64,000 nt of DNA. Origin: Actinosynnema pretiosum (GTDB lineage: Bacteria; Actinomycetota; Actinomycetes; Mycobacteriales; Pseudonocardiaceae). The notes below the pieces were generated by a model. The model searched no databases. It saw only the letters and a list, made by a program, of their open reading frames with translations, and was not told the DNA's origin. The stretch spans positions 1 through 64,000 of the forward strand of contig NZ_JAMTCF010000012.1 in the NCBI RefSeq assembly GCF_024171695.1, written 5' to 3'. Position numbers and translations under genes: made by a program. Of the stretch, positions 1 to 8,652 are shown one piece after another. How positions within the stretch are numbered: position 1 is the first letter of the stretch; each line of letters starts with the position of its first letter.

Positions 1-221
1 TAGCGGTAGGCGGTGGCGCGGGAGACGCGGTGGTCGCGGGCCAGGCGGGCGGGGTCGGTGTGGTCGCGCAGCCACCGCAGGCCCAACACGGCCTGGTTAA
101 AGCAGGTCAGGGCGCGGGTTCCGGCGCGGGTGCCCCGGCGGTGGCGTTCGGCATTGAGCAGGCGGGCCAGGTGCCTGGCCAGTGCGTGGGGGACGTCGAG
201 GATGGCAGGATGGGGGATCAC
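1..221 (-). CDS. IS5-family-like transposase, N-terminal part
   Basis: Partial gene; the 3' part lies beyond the left edge. The visible 73 residues contain PHPAILDVPHALARHLARLL at the start and then a helix-turn-helix-like stretch (DPARLARDHRVSRATAYRY). This layout matches the N-terminal DNA-binding part of DDE transposases of the IS5/IS1182-type with an HTH_Tnp_4 domain. I chose the GTG at 221; the frame is open upstream for about 11 codons but has no better start. The DDE catalytic core is not in the window, so whether the element is active cannot be judged. Confidence 0.6.
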   Translation of the reverse strand, partial: MIPHPAILDVPHALARHLARLLNAERHRRGTRAGTRALTCFNQAVLGLRWLRDHTDPARLARDHRVSRATAYR

Positions 222-282
222 AGGGAGTCTTTCCTGGACGGGGTCTTCGCAAATCCAGTCCTACCGGAAGGCTCCCTGTGCC
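1..282 (-). mobile_element. End of an IS5-like insertion sequence
   Basis: The first 221 bases encode the start of a transposase on the minus strand. The non-coding end that follows carries the octamer ACAGGGAG in repeated form near 219-226 and 272-279, on opposite sense, as expected for terminal or subterminal repeats. I place the outer end near 282. The other end and any target duplication lie outside the window, so the family and the boundary are tentative. Confidence 0.55.
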
Positions 283-326
283 ATGCCCGCGGGACCTGAC
301 CAGCACAGACCTCACTGAGATCACCT

Positions 327-711
327 CAAGTGTGCTTACCTGAAAGGAGGCCAAACGGAGATGAGGGACCCCGCCCATCGCAGTGGTAAACGGGACCACC
401 GGACCAACGGTCACCGGCCGACAGGGCTTGTGCCCCTCGTTTTTGGAGGTCTGCCCCGCCGGCGAGGCGTGCTCTTCAGCTCTTGACTTTGGGTTTTAAA
501 GCTTGAAAGTCAAAGGGAAAGCACGAAAGCTTAAAGGCGAAACCCAAAAGCTTAAAATCATCGCCTCGCCGGCGGGGCAGGCCTCCAAAAACGAGGGGGA
601 CAGGCTCTACCGGCTGGTCGCTGTTCTGGCGGTGGTCCCGTCTAAAGAAAACTACTGCGGTGGTCCGGGTCCCTCGTCTCCGTTTGGCCTCCTTTCAGGT
701 AAGCACACTTG
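327..711. repeat. Large imperfect inverted repeat (about 385 bp)
   Basis: Positions 327-370 and 668-711 are inverted copies with one mismatch over 44 bases. The match continues inwards with gaps: 433-468 pairs with 563-598, including a CCTCGTTTTTGGAGG block and a GCCCCGCCGGCGAGGCG block. The arms are about 145 bases. The centre (470-562) is much more AT-rich and holds further self-complementary pieces around AAGCTT. No credible gene lies inside. It could be a MITE-like relic of the neighbouring insertion sequence, a source of structured RNA, or a duplicated IS flank. I do not recognise a named family. Confidence 0.75.
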
Positions 712-768
712 TCAAGACGCCGTACGATTCGGGCGGTCTTCCGAACAATGCGGCGGCATCTTGACAAG
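708..768. repeat. Hairpin next to the inverted-repeat element
   Basis: CTTGTCAAGACGCCG at 708-722 pairs with 754-768, one mismatch in 15. A smaller inner stem (TTCGG/CCGAA) lies in the loop. It begins where the large inverted repeat ends. At 786-807 a third, direct copy of the repeat core (AGGCCAAACGGAGACGAGGG) follows. A second GC-rich hairpin lies at 820-851. From here to 987 I see no gene. Confidence 0.6.
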
Positions 769-987
769 CGCGCTTAGGCTTCGCCAGGCCAAACGGAGAC
801 GAGGGACGCGGGATTGGGAGGCTGCGGGCTCGCTGCGCTCGCCCCGCAGCCCGCGAGTGCGGTCAGCTCGACAAACCCGACGGCCCTGCGGGCCCCAAGC
901 CCAGGGCTCTAACCGCCCCAGCCGTGCGGCCCCGCCTTCTCGCCCTCCGCCTTCAGCCCCAGCCGTGCGGCCCCGCCCCTCCAGCCC

Positions 988-3816
988 TCACCCCAGCAGA
1001 ACCGCAGGCGTCGGCTCCGTGATCAGCGCCGCGAACGTGTGCCGGTCCGCCCACCGGCCCGTCACCCACGCCAGCGCCCGCGCCAGCCCCTCCGGGGTGT
1101 CCGCCGCGTGGACCACCTCGCCGTCCACCCACCACGGCACCTCGTGCTCCTCGCCCTCGGCGTGGACCACCAGCTCGTCGTGCACCACCACGGTCCCGGT
1201 CGGCAGTTCGACGCCCAGCAGGGCGCACGCCCCGCGCACCGCGCCGAGCTCCGCCCACACCACCTCGTCGCCCTCGCTCCGCAGCGCCCCGACGACCTCC
1301 TCGGACGCCAGCGGCAGCTCCAGCAGTTCCGCCAGCTCCGCCGCGCCCCCGTCCGCCGCGAGCACCTGCTCGCCGGGCAGGACCGCCAGCAGCCACGGCA
1401 GGTCCGGCACGACCACGTCGTCCGCCGACGCCACCGCGCCCGTCAGCACGCGCACGTGCTCCGGCGGCTCGACCGCGCCCTCCCGCACGTCCGGCGCGAC
1501 CTCCGCCAGGGCCGCGTGCGCCTTCAGCACCAGCGCGTCCGGCACCGCCCGCTCCGCGTCGCCCAGGCGCGCCAGCAGGTCGACGACGTCGTCCTCGTCG
1601 TGCACCGCCAGCTCGGCCCGCACCCCGGCCGCCGCCAGGACGTGCGCGGGCAGCTCCGAGTCGACCTGGTCGTACAGGCCCTCCAGCTCCACCGCGCCTG
1701 CCAGCCGCCACGTCCTGGGCGCCCGGCCGCCGATCCTGGCGTACCGGGACAGCCACCAGCCGGTGTACCCGTCCCGCTGCGCGACCGCGCGCCACACCTC
1801 GGGGTCGGACACCATCAGCTCCAGCGCCCTGGGCCACCGGTCCTCGGCCACCAGGTCCAGGTCCCGCACGCCCACCACCCGCACTGGCGGCTCGTCGGTC
1901 GCGTCCCACCAGTCCGCCTCGTCGGCCAGGTCGTGGTCCGGCTCGGTCGGCTCGTCGTCCACCAGCACCGTGAAGCCGTCCGCCGCGCCGACCGCCGACA
2001 GCACCTCGCGCGGCCAGTCCGCCGCGAACTCCGCGTCCAGCACGCCGAACGGCGCGTCGTCGGCCAGCACCTCGCGCAGCGGCGCGTCCGGCAGCAGCAG
2101 CTCGTCCGCGCGCCGCCACCCGCCACCGGCCTCGGGCAGCGCCAGCTCGCCCAGCCAGGAACGCCCGCCCGCCCGCGCGACCAGGGACAGCACCCCGTGC
2201 ACCAGGTCCTCGTCCGGGTCCTCGGCGCTGTGCCGCACGGCGTCCCGGACCGCGTCCGAGTCCAGCACCTCGCCCGCCCCTGCCTCCACCGCGCCCAGGC
2301 GCAGCAGCAGCGGGTGCACGGCCTCCGGGTGCGCGATGCGCAGCCCGGTCAGGTCGAAGTCGATCGGCTCGTCCAGCATCAGCACGCCGCGCGGCCCGCT
2401 GACCAGCCTGCCGTCCGCGAGCGGCACCGGGAGCGACCCGAGCTCCTCGCGCGCCGACGAGTCCACGTCCGCCCACGGCTGGAGCGCGGTGTACACGTCG
2501 TGCCACCAGCCCGGCTCGCCGCCGATGCCCGCCAGCGCGGCCACCACCTCGGCCACCGGCATCCTCGGCACGTCCAGCGCGGCCAGCGCCCGCGCGTGCT
2601 CGGGCAGCACCAGCTCGGCGTCCAGCAGGCCGGGGACCACGTCCTCCAGCAGGTCGACCAGGTCCTCGGACGGCGAGTCCAGCACCTTCGCCCGCCTCGG
2701 CGACGTCCAGCCGCCGTCCGCCTTGGGCAGCCACTCGGCGTCCCGCAGCGCGGCCAGCACGCCCTGCCTCAGCACACCGTCCACTTCGGACAGCGGGAAC
2801 CCCGGCAGCGGCACCAGCGCGGTCCGCTCCACGGCGGGCAGCGCGGCCACCAGCGCGGGGTAGGCCTTCGCGGCCATCGCCAGCACGTGCTCCACCGCCG
2901 GTCCCACCAGCACCCGGCGGCGCGAGGGCTCGACGGGCAGGGTGGCGATCAGGCGCGCGGGCAGGGACAGCTTCTCGTCGGTGGGCGTCGGCGCGTGCAG
3001 CACCTCGCCGTCGAGCGCGCCGTCGACCGGGTAGGCCCAGCACGCCGACCACACCGGCCGCGCCTCGACGCCCTGCGCGAAGCGGTCGGGCAGCTCGCCG
3101 CCGACCCGGTGCACCAACCAGGTCCGCTCACCGCCCGGACCGGTGATCACGACCCGGTCGCCGCTCTCGGCGCGCTCCCAGGCCTGCCCGCCGACCTCGA
3201 CCCTGCGCAGCCCCGGCAGGGCGAGCAGCAGGTCGGCGGCCTGCTCGGCGCACTCGCGCAGCAGCGCCTCGCCGTTCCCGGCGGTGAGCGGCAGCCTGAC
3301 CTCGGTGGCGAAGCCCTCGGGCGGACCGGCCTCGTCGGTCGGCCACACCAGGCGCAGCACGGGCACGTCGCCGCCGCGCTTGGACGCCAGCTCCGGCACG
3401 GCCTCGCGGGTCCGCGCGGCGGAGAACGCGACCCCGCCCGAGGTCGACACCACGCGCGGCGCGTCCGTCACCGCCAGCACGGCGGCGAAGCCGACGCCGA
3501 ACTGGCCGACCGCGTCGGAGTTCTTCGCCGAGGCGCGCAGCGACGCGAGCGCCGCCACGCCGTCGGCGGTCAGCGGCGCGCCGGTGTTGGCCGCGCGGAA
3601 CTCGCCGTCCACCAGGGACAGCCGCAGCACGCCCGGTTCCGCACCGGCCGCGTCCGCCGCGTTCTGCGCCAGCTCGACCAGCAGCCGGTCGCGGTAACCG
3701 CCGAGCCGCAGGTCCTCCTCGGCGTTGGCGTCCTCCCGGAAGCGGGTGGGCGAACCGCGCCAGGCGGCGAGCACCGACTCCCGCAGGGCCCCGGTGCCGA
3801 AGTGGTCCGCGCTCAC
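988..3816 (-). CDS. Sacsin-like (HSP90-type GHKL) ATPase domain protein
   Basis: About 942 residues. The N-terminal 200 residues carry a GHKL ATP-binding fold: RDRLLVELAQNAADAAG (N box, Glu and Asn) and NSDAVGQFGVGFAAVLAV (glycine-rich G box). This is the pattern of the sacsin N-terminal ATPase-like domain, also annotated as HSP90-like molecular chaperone. The rest is acidic, Trp/Asp-rich and has no domain I can name. The GTG at 3816 is chosen because it overlaps the stop of the upstream DUF3027 gene by 4 bases (GTGA); longer readings in this frame become Arg-rich nonsense. The coupling suggests the two proteins are made together. The biological role is unknown to me; a folding or conformational ATPase is inference. 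Confidence 0.8.
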   Translation of the reverse strand: MSADHFGTGALRESVLAAWRGSPTRFREDANAEEDLRLGGYRDRLLVELAQNAADAAGAEPGVLRLSLVDGEFRAANTGAPLTADGVAALASLRASAKNSDAVGQFGVGFAAVLAVTDAPRVVSTSGGVAFSAARTREAVPELASKRGGDVPVLRLVWPTDEAGPPEGFATEVRLPLTAGNGEALLRECAEQAADLLLALPGLRRVEVGGQAWERAESGDRVVITGPGGERTWLVHRVGGELPDRFAQGVEARPVWSACWAYPVDGALDGEVLHAPTPTDEKLSLPARLIATLPVEPSRRRVLVGPAVEHVLAMAAKAYPALVAALPAVERTALVPLPGFPLSEVDGVLRQGVLAALRDAEWLPKADGGWTSPRRAKVLDSPSEDLVDLLEDVVPGLLDAELVLPEHARALAALDVPRMPVAEVVAALAGIGGEPGWWHDVYTALQPWADVDSSAREELGSLPVPLADGRLVSGPRGVLMLDEPIDFDLTGLRIAHPEAVHPLLLRLGAVEAGAGEVLDSDAVRDAVRHSAEDPDEDLVHGVLSLVARAGGRSWLGELALPEAGGGWRRADELLLPDAPLREVLADDAPFGVLDAEFAADWPREVLSAVGAADGFTVLVDDEPTEPDHDLADEADWWDATDEPPVRVVGVRDLDLVAEDRWPRALELMVSDPEVWRAVAQRDGYTGWWLSRYARIGGRAPRTWRLAGAVELEGLYDQVDSELPAHVLAAAGVRAELAVHDEDDVVDLLARLGDAERAVPDALVLKAHAALAEVAPDVREGAVEPPEHVRVLTGAVASADDVVVPDLPWLLAVLPGEQVLAADGGAAELAELLELPLASEEVVGALRSEGDEVVWAELGAVRGACALLGVELPTGTVVVHDELVVHAEGEEHEVPWWVDGEVVHAADTPEGLARALAWVTGRWADRHTFAALITEPTPAVLLG

Positions 3817-4754
3817 CGGGCTGTCGTCCCGGCGGAAACCCCGGAAGCGTCGGAAACCCCGGAAGCGTCGGCGGCGCCTGCCGCGCCGTCGGCGTCGGAA
3901 ACCCGCTCGACCCCGTCCACGGCGCCGGGCGTGTCGCCCTCGCCGGCGGCGCCGTCGGCGGCCTCCGCGACGACCTCGTCGGTGGCCTTGGCGGCGGGCT
4001 CGTTCACCTCGACCTCCAGCAGCGCGTCGTCGTACACGACGTCCGCCACCGGCACCGCCGAACCGCCCTCCACCTCGACCTCGGAGTGCGCGCCGCACCC
4101 GTACTCGACGTGCACCACGTGCCCGTCCGCAGGCGTCAGCTCGTTCCCGCACACCCCGAACGCCGAACCGAGCGCCCCGGCGATGCGCAGGTAGAAACCG
4201 CAGGTGCCGCACGCGGCGGGCGCGCTGCGCGCCATCTCGCTGCGCGGCCCGAAGTCGCCGCCGTGCCAGCGCTCGGCCGCGTCCAGCACGCCCTCGCGGG
4301 ACAGCACGCGCACCCGGCCGAGCCCGACCTCCAGCGCGACCTCCTCGACCGCCGGGTCCTCGGACTCGACGTAGCCGGGCGCGAGCCTGGGGTCGTCGGG
4401 GGACGCGGGCAGCAGGTCGCCGACGCCGAGGTCACCGGCGCGGACCCGCTCGTTCCACGGCACCCACTGCGGGGCGACCAGCGCGTCGTTGCCGGGCAGC
4501 AGCACGGCCTCGCTGACCGAGACCGGCGAGCCCTCGCCCGCGTAGGCGACCGTGACGGCCCACTGCCAGCCCCGGTAGCCGGCGTGCTCGGCCTCGAAGA
4601 AGTGGGTGACCGACGTCTCGTCCTCGGCGAGGAGCCCGACGTGGGCCCCCACGTGCTCCGATCCGGCTTCCTCCTGCGCCGCGTCGCGCGCGAGCCGCAC
4701 GGCCGCGGGGTCGGCGAGCACTGGCTGGGGCTGCTGAGTCGGCGTGGCGGTCAC
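3813..4754 (-). CDS. DUF3027 domain protein
   Basis: 313 residues from the GTG at 4754. The central part contains HFFEAEHAGYRGWQWAVTVA and WVPWNERVRAGDLGVGDLLP, which match the actinobacterial DUF3027 family (Rv0883c-like). A CGTCGFYLRIAG stretch and a second CGAH motif suggest a small metal-binding or ferredoxin-like Cys set. The C-terminal 70 residues are acidic and low-complexity, with a tandem DASGVSDASGVS repeat that is also visible as a DNA repeat near 3835-3870. Its stop overlaps the start of the sacsin-like ATPase, so the pair is probably one operon. Family function is not established. Confidence 0.85.
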   Translation of the reverse strand: MTATPTQQPQPVLADPAAVRLARDAAQEEAGSEHVGAHVGLLAEDETSVTHFFEAEHAGYRGWQWAVTVAYAGEGSPVSVSEAVLLPGNDALVAPQWVPWNERVRAGDLGVGDLLPASPDDPRLAPGYVESEDPAVEEVALEVGLGRVRVLSREGVLDAAERWHGGDFGPRSEMARSAPAACGTCGFYLRIAGALGSAFGVCGNELTPADGHVVHVEYGCGAHSEVEVEGGSAVPVADVVYDDALLEVEVNEPAAKATDEVVAEAADGAAGEGDTPGAVDGVERVSDADGAAGAADASGVSDASGVSAGTTAR

Positions 4755-4811
4755 AGGTGGATTGTGCCGCACGTCTTCGCCGCGCCGCGCACACGTGCCA
4801 CCCTTTCGGAC

Positions 4812-5612
4812 GTGCGCTGGTTCGCGGTGTCGATGGTCCCGGTCGTGGTGGTGGCGGTGCTGTCGGGCTGCTCGTCCGGCGGAGACGGCGTTCGGTCGAC
4901 CGAACCCGCTGGACCGTCCACACCGGCCACCGCCAGGCCCGAGGTCCTGGGAGTGGTCCCGCACGACCCCGACGCGTTCACCCAGGGCCTTGAGCTGTCC
5001 GGGGACGTGCTCTACGAGGGCACCGGGCTGGAGGGCCGGTCGAGCATCCGCGAGGTCGACCCGGCGACCGGCGAGGTCCGCAGGAAGGTGGACCTGCCGT
5101 CCCCGCTGTTCGGCGAGGGGATCACCGTGGCGGGTGAGCGGATCTGGCAGCTCACCTGGCGCGACGGCGTGGCGATCGAGCGGGACCGGGCGTCGCTGGC
5201 CGAGGTGCGCCGCGTCCCGTACGAGGGCGAGGGCTGGGGCCTGTGCCTCGACGGCGGGCGGCTGGTGATGAGCGACGGCACCGCCGAGCTGACCTTCCGC
5301 GACCCGGCGACGTTCGACGAGCGGGGGCGGGTCGAGGTCACGCGGGGCGGGGAGCCGCTGGCGGACCTCAACGAGCTGGAGTGCGTCGACGGGCGGGTGT
5401 GGGCGAACGTGTGGCAGACCGACGAGGTGGTGCGGATCGACCCGGCCACCGGCGCGGTCGACCTGGTGGCGGACCTGTCGTCGCTGCGGCCGGAGGGCGT
5501 TCCCGCGTCGGACGTGCTGAACGGGATCGCCTCGGTGCCTGGCTCGGACGAGTTCCTGGTCACCGGCAAGAACTGGCCGAGCATGTTCCGGGTGCGCTTC
5601 ACCTCGGGCTGA
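4812..5612 (+). CDS. Glutaminyl-peptide cyclotransferase, lipoprotein
   Basis: 266 residues from GTG 4812. A signal peptide ends in the lipobox LSGC, so the protein is probably lipid-anchored outside the membrane. The mature part (LGVVPHDPDAFTQGLELSGD, GLEGRSSIREVDPATGEV, LTWRDGVA, YEGEGWGLCLDG, LNELECVDGRVWANVW) fits the five-bladed beta-propeller glutaminyl cyclase of the papaya type. Such enzymes turn N-terminal Gln into pyroglutamate. The gene diverges from DUF3027 with only 57 bases between the starts, so the promoters must overlap. Confidence 0.88.
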   Translation: MRWFAVSMVPVVVVAVLSGCSSGGDGVRSTEPAGPSTPATARPEVLGVVPHDPDAFTQGLELSGDVLYEGTGLEGRSSIREVDPATGEVRRKVDLPSPLFGEGITVAGERIWQLTWRDGVAIERDRASLAEVRRVPYEGEGWGLCLDGGRLVMSDGTAELTFRDPATFDERGRVEVTRGGEPLADLNELECVDGRVWANVWQTDEVVRIDPATGAVDLVADLSSLRPEGVPASDVLNGIASVPGSDEFLVTGKNWPSMFRVRFTSG

Positions 5613-5668
5613 CCGGCGCCCCGCCGCGATCCGCGACAGGGCGTGCCCGTTGCGGCAGGATGGTCGGG

Positions 5669-7330
5669 ATGAGCCCGTCCGACGATCGCGATCACGCGCG
5701 GGGGGATCACCCGCGAGAGGACGAGACCCGGCCCGCAGCAGGGGGCGCGGGGCGGAAGCGCTCGGGCAGCGCGCCCTGGGAGACCTACGACCCCGACGGC
5801 TACGACCGGCGCAGCCGGGAGCGCGGGCGCGGGCGCGCCGAGCGGGACCACTACGACCGCGACGCCTACGACGAGCGGGGCCGGGAGCGGGGCGGCGCGG
5901 ATCGGGACACCGAACCGACCGACCCCGCCGGACCCCGGCGCACCAAGCCGATGCCCGGCCACGACGCGCGCACCAAGCCCACCCACAAGCCGACCCAGCT
6001 GCCCAGGAAGCTGACCGTCACCCGCGTCGCGCTGTACCGGGCGAAGCTGCTGTCCTCGGTGGGCCTCGGCCGGTTGCGCACCGCCGCGAACGCCGACGGC
6101 GCCGGGGAGTCCGGGCTGTCCTCGCTCACCTACGCGGTGATGCTGCACCGGGCCGCCGACGCGGCGCTGGCCGTGGCGCTGGCGAACGCGCTGTTCTTCT
6201 CCGCCGGGGTGGACGAGTCCAAGACCCGAGCGGGGCTCTTCCTGCTGGTCACCGCCGTCCCGTTCGCGCTGCTCGCCCCGCTGCTCGGCCCGGCGCTGGA
6301 CCGGCTGCGGCGCGGGCGGCGGTGGGCGCTGGCCGGGTCGGGCGCGCTGCGCGCGGTGGTGGCGGTGGTGCTGGCGCTGCACTTCGACAGCTGGGCGCTG
6401 TACCCGCTCGCGCTGGTCGGCGTGCTGCTGTCCGGGTCGTTCGGCGCGCTGCGGGAGGCGATCACCCAGGGGGTGCTGCCGCCCGAGGTCGCGCGGGCCA
6501 GGGCCGACCGCCGTCTGGCGGTGTCCGGGCTGGTCGCGGGCGGGGTGTCCGGGTTGGCGGCGATCGGGCTGGTGAACACGTTCGGCTCGCCGGGCGCGCT
6601 GTGGCTCGGCGCCGGGTTGTGCGTGGCGAACGCCTGGTGCTGCCTGCGCGTCCCGGCGGGCGCGGAGGTCGCCGAGGGCGGGGCGCCGGACGCGGCGGGC
6701 CGGGAGCGCGGGCGACCGCCGCTCGGCCGCGCGGTGGTGGCCGCGCTGTGGGCGAACGGGTCGGTCCTGGTGCTCGCGGGCTTCCTGGTCCCGTTCGCGG
6801 CGTTCCTGGCGCGGGCGGAGGTCGAGTACGACCCGCTCCAGCAGCTGCTGCTGCTCGGCGCGGTGGTGGCGGCGGCGGGCGCGGGCAGCCTGCTGGGCGG
6901 CGCGGTCGGCGCGCGCCTGCGGGTCGGCTCACCGGACCGGGTGCTGATCGGCTGCGTCGCGGCGGCGCTGGCCTCGGCGGTGGTGGCCGCGGCGCTGCCG
7001 GGGCTGGTGCCGGTGGCGGTGGCCGGGCTGGTCGGGGCGGCGGCGGGCTCGGTGGCGGGGACGACCCTGGACGCGGTCGCGCGGGAGGACCCGCCGGAGC
7101 GGTCGCGGGCGTCCGCGCTCGTGCGGCCGGAGGCGCTCCCCGGACTGGGCTGGGTGCTCGGCGGCGCGCTGGGCGTGCTGCTGCCCACCGAGCAGTGGAT
7201 CGGGTTCGCGGTGGTCTCGCTGCTGCTCGCGCTGGGACTGGCCCAGGTGGTGCTGACCGCGCGGGGCAGATCGCTGCTGCCCCGGCGGGGCGGGGACCGG
7301 CCGGTCGGGGCCGGGGCGGCGGACGGCTGA
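5669..7330 (+). CDS. MFS transporter with charged N-terminal tail
   Basis: 553 residues. The first 115 are hydrophilic and rich in Arg, Asp and Tyr (YDPDGYDRRSRERGRGR), followed by a conserved KLTVTRVALYRAKLLSSVGL segment and about 12 hydrophobic helices. This is the layout of a mycobacterial Rv0876c-type MFS protein. ATG 5669 is favoured because an AGGA sits 8 bases upstream; ATG 5660 in the same frame is possible. The substrate is unknown. The next gene, a DUF2771 lipoprotein, starts 24 bases after the stop, and the same pair occurs in mycobacteria as far as I recall. Confidence 0.85.
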   Translation: MSPSDDRDHARGDHPREDETRPAAGGAGRKRSGSAPWETYDPDGYDRRSRERGRGRAERDHYDRDAYDERGRERGGADRDTEPTDPAGPRRTKPMPGHDARTKPTHKPTQLPRKLTVTRVALYRAKLLSSVGLGRLRTAANADGAGESGLSSLTYAVMLHRAADAALAVALANALFFSAGVDESKTRAGLFLLVTAVPFALLAPLLGPALDRLRRGRRWALAGSGALRAVVAVVLALHFDSWALYPLALVGVLLSGSFGALREAITQGVLPPEVARARADRRLAVSGLVAGGVSGLAAIGLVNTFGSPGALWLGAGLCVANAWCCLRVPAGAEVAEGGAPDAAGRERGRPPLGRAVVAALWANGSVLVLAGFLVPFAAFLARAEVEYDPLQQLLLLGAVVAAAGAGSLLGGAVGARLRVGSPDRVLIGCVAAALASAVVAAALPGLVPVAVAGLVGAAAGSVAGTTLDAVAREDPPERSRASALVRPEALPGLGWVLGGALGVLLPTEQWIGFAVVSLLLALGLAQVVLTARGRSLLPRRGGDRPVGAGAADG

Positions 7331-7353
7331 GCGCACCACGTAGGCTCGGGGGC

Positions 7354-7839
7354 GTGCGCCGAGCCGTCGTCCTCACCGCGTTGCCGCTGCTCCTGGCCAC
7401 CGGCTGCGGTGCTCCCCCGCACCCCGAGGTGACCTTCCACGCCGACGGCAGGACGATCGTGGTCTCCCCCACGCAGTACTGCGACCTGGACTCGGAGAAC
7501 TGCGACGTGGACCCGGCGGCGGCGGGCGTGCTGCGGGTGCGGCCGGGCAAGGTGGTGCAGATCTCGGTGCCCGCGCAGCTCGCGGACAGCGTGTGGGCGG
7601 TGGCGTTCACCTACCGCGACGCGGCCGGGGTGACGCAGGAGCCGATGCGCAGCAAGGTGTTCACGCCGAACAAGCCGCAGCACGCGTACACGCTCCAGCT
7701 CCCGAACGACACCGATCAGCTGGAGAGCGTCGAGGTGCAGCAGCTGGGCACCCGCATCGAGGGCAGCACGACCGCAGCCGTGGACTTCGTGGCGCGCGGC
7801 ACGTGGGTGCTGTCGGTGGACGACCGGAAGCGGGACTGA
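7354..7839 (+). CDS. DUF2771 family lipoprotein
   Basis: 161 residues from GTG 7354. The signal peptide is short and ends in the lipobox LLATGC. The mature protein (TFHADGRTIVVSPTQYCDLDSENC, then VRPGKVVQISVPAQLADSVWAV) matches the actinobacterial DUF2771 family, whose function is unknown. It follows the MFS carrier closely and is probably co-transcribed, so a role at the cell surface near that carrier is plausible but is inference. Confidence 0.85.
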   Translation: MRRAVVLTALPLLLATGCGAPPHPEVTFHADGRTIVVSPTQYCDLDSENCDVDPAAAGVLRVRPGKVVQISVPAQLADSVWAVAFTYRDAAGVTQEPMRSKVFTPNKPQHAYTLQLPNDTDQLESVEVQQLGTRIEGSTTAAVDFVARGTWVLSVDDRKRD

Positions 7840-7857
7840 CCGCTCCCCGCGAGACGG

Positions 7858-7889
7858 CGGAGGCGCCCCCCTCGGGGATGACGCCTCCG
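7858..7889. terminator. Hairpin terminator between convergent genes
   Basis: CGGAGGCG at 7858-7865 pairs with 7882-7889, with an inner CCCC/GGGG stem. It lies between the stop of the DUF2771 gene and the stop of the convergent cold-shock gene. There is no T run, which is usual in high-GC actinobacteria. Confidence 0.6.
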
Positions 7890-7908
7890 GTCGACCAGGG
7901 ACGCGGGT

Positions 7909-8295
7909 CTACGGGTCGAGATCCCGCGCGATGGCGCGGACCGCGTCGGCGATCAGCTTTGCGCTCCTGCGCTCGGGGTAGCGGCCCCTGCGCAGCTCGG
8001 GCTGCACCCGCAGCTCCAGCAGCTTGATCATGTCCTCGATCACCCCGTGCAGCTCCTCGGCGGGGCGCCTGCGCGCCTCGGCCACCGAGGGCGCCGGGTC
8101 GACCAGGCGCACGGACAGGGCCTGCGGCCCCCTGCGGCCCTCGGCCATGCCGAACTCGATGCGCTGACCGGCTTTGAGCGCCTCGACCCCTTCGGGCAGC
8201 GCGGACTTCCGCACGTAGACGTCCTCGCCGCCGTCCTGCGTGACGAAGCCGAAGCCCTTCTCCGAGTCGTACCACTTGACCTTGCCGGTCGGCAC
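7909..8295 (-). CDS. Cold-shock domain protein, long CspB type
   Basis: 128 residues from GTG 8295. Residues 1-66 are a cold-shock domain with the RNA-binding motifs [15 protein letters not shown] and [10 protein letters not shown] (the usual FVH of RNP2 is YVR). The remaining 60 residues form a charged helical extension ending in [15 protein letters not shown]. This length and tail match the mycobacterial Rv0871 CspB type rather than the 67-residue CspA type, a copy of which is at 59450-59656. It likely binds single-stranded RNA as a chaperone. Confidence 0.88.
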   Translation of the reverse strand: MPTGKVKWYDSEKGFGFVTQDGGEDVYVRKSALPEGVEALKAGQRIEFGMAEGRRGPQALSVRLVDPAPSVAEARRRPAEELHGVIEDMIKLLELRVQPELRRGRYPERRSAKLIADAVRAIARDLDP

Positions 8296-8432
8296 CGCTC
8301 TCACCGTTCCCTTTGCTCCAACATGGCGAACGCGCCCTCGGGCGTGCCCAGGACGCGTTCCACCAGAGTAGCCAGAAGGCCTCGACCGGGGCACCTCCAA
8401 AAGCGCGACCCCCGCGCGGCTACCCTCGTGGC

Positions 8433-8636
8433 ATGACGACCGCGAGGATGATGCCGCTGGCAGTGGGCCTGTTCGCGATCGGCGTCGTGGCCCTGGTGGC
8501 CATGTTCGCCGTCGGCTCGCCGGGGCTGCCCGGCTGGGTCTTCGCGCTCGGGCTGCTGTGCTCCCCCGCCGGTCTGGCGCTGGGCGTGATCACGGTGATC
8601 CGCGACTCGCGGCGCCCCCGCGCGCGCCAGGGCTGA
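8433..8636 (+). CDS. Small two-helix membrane protein
   Basis: 67 residues from ATG 8433. Two hydrophobic segments (residues 7-28 and 33-56) are followed by a basic tail [11 protein letters not shown]. It is divergent from the cold-shock gene and convergent with the HAD gene. I do not recognise the family. Similar tiny membrane proteins are common in actinobacteria; the codon bias agrees with a real gene. Confidence 0.65.
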   Translation: MTTARMMPLAVGLFAIGVVALVAMFAVGSPGLPGWVFALGLLCSPAGLALGVITVIRDSRRPRARQG

Positions 8637-8652
8637 CGCCCGCTCCCGGCTC

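Noticed and set aside
503..2863. Long forward open frame opposite the sacsin-like gene
   Set aside because: It is Ser/Thr/Arg-rich and has no domain; it mirrors the real gene on the other strand, a common artefact of very GC-rich DNA.
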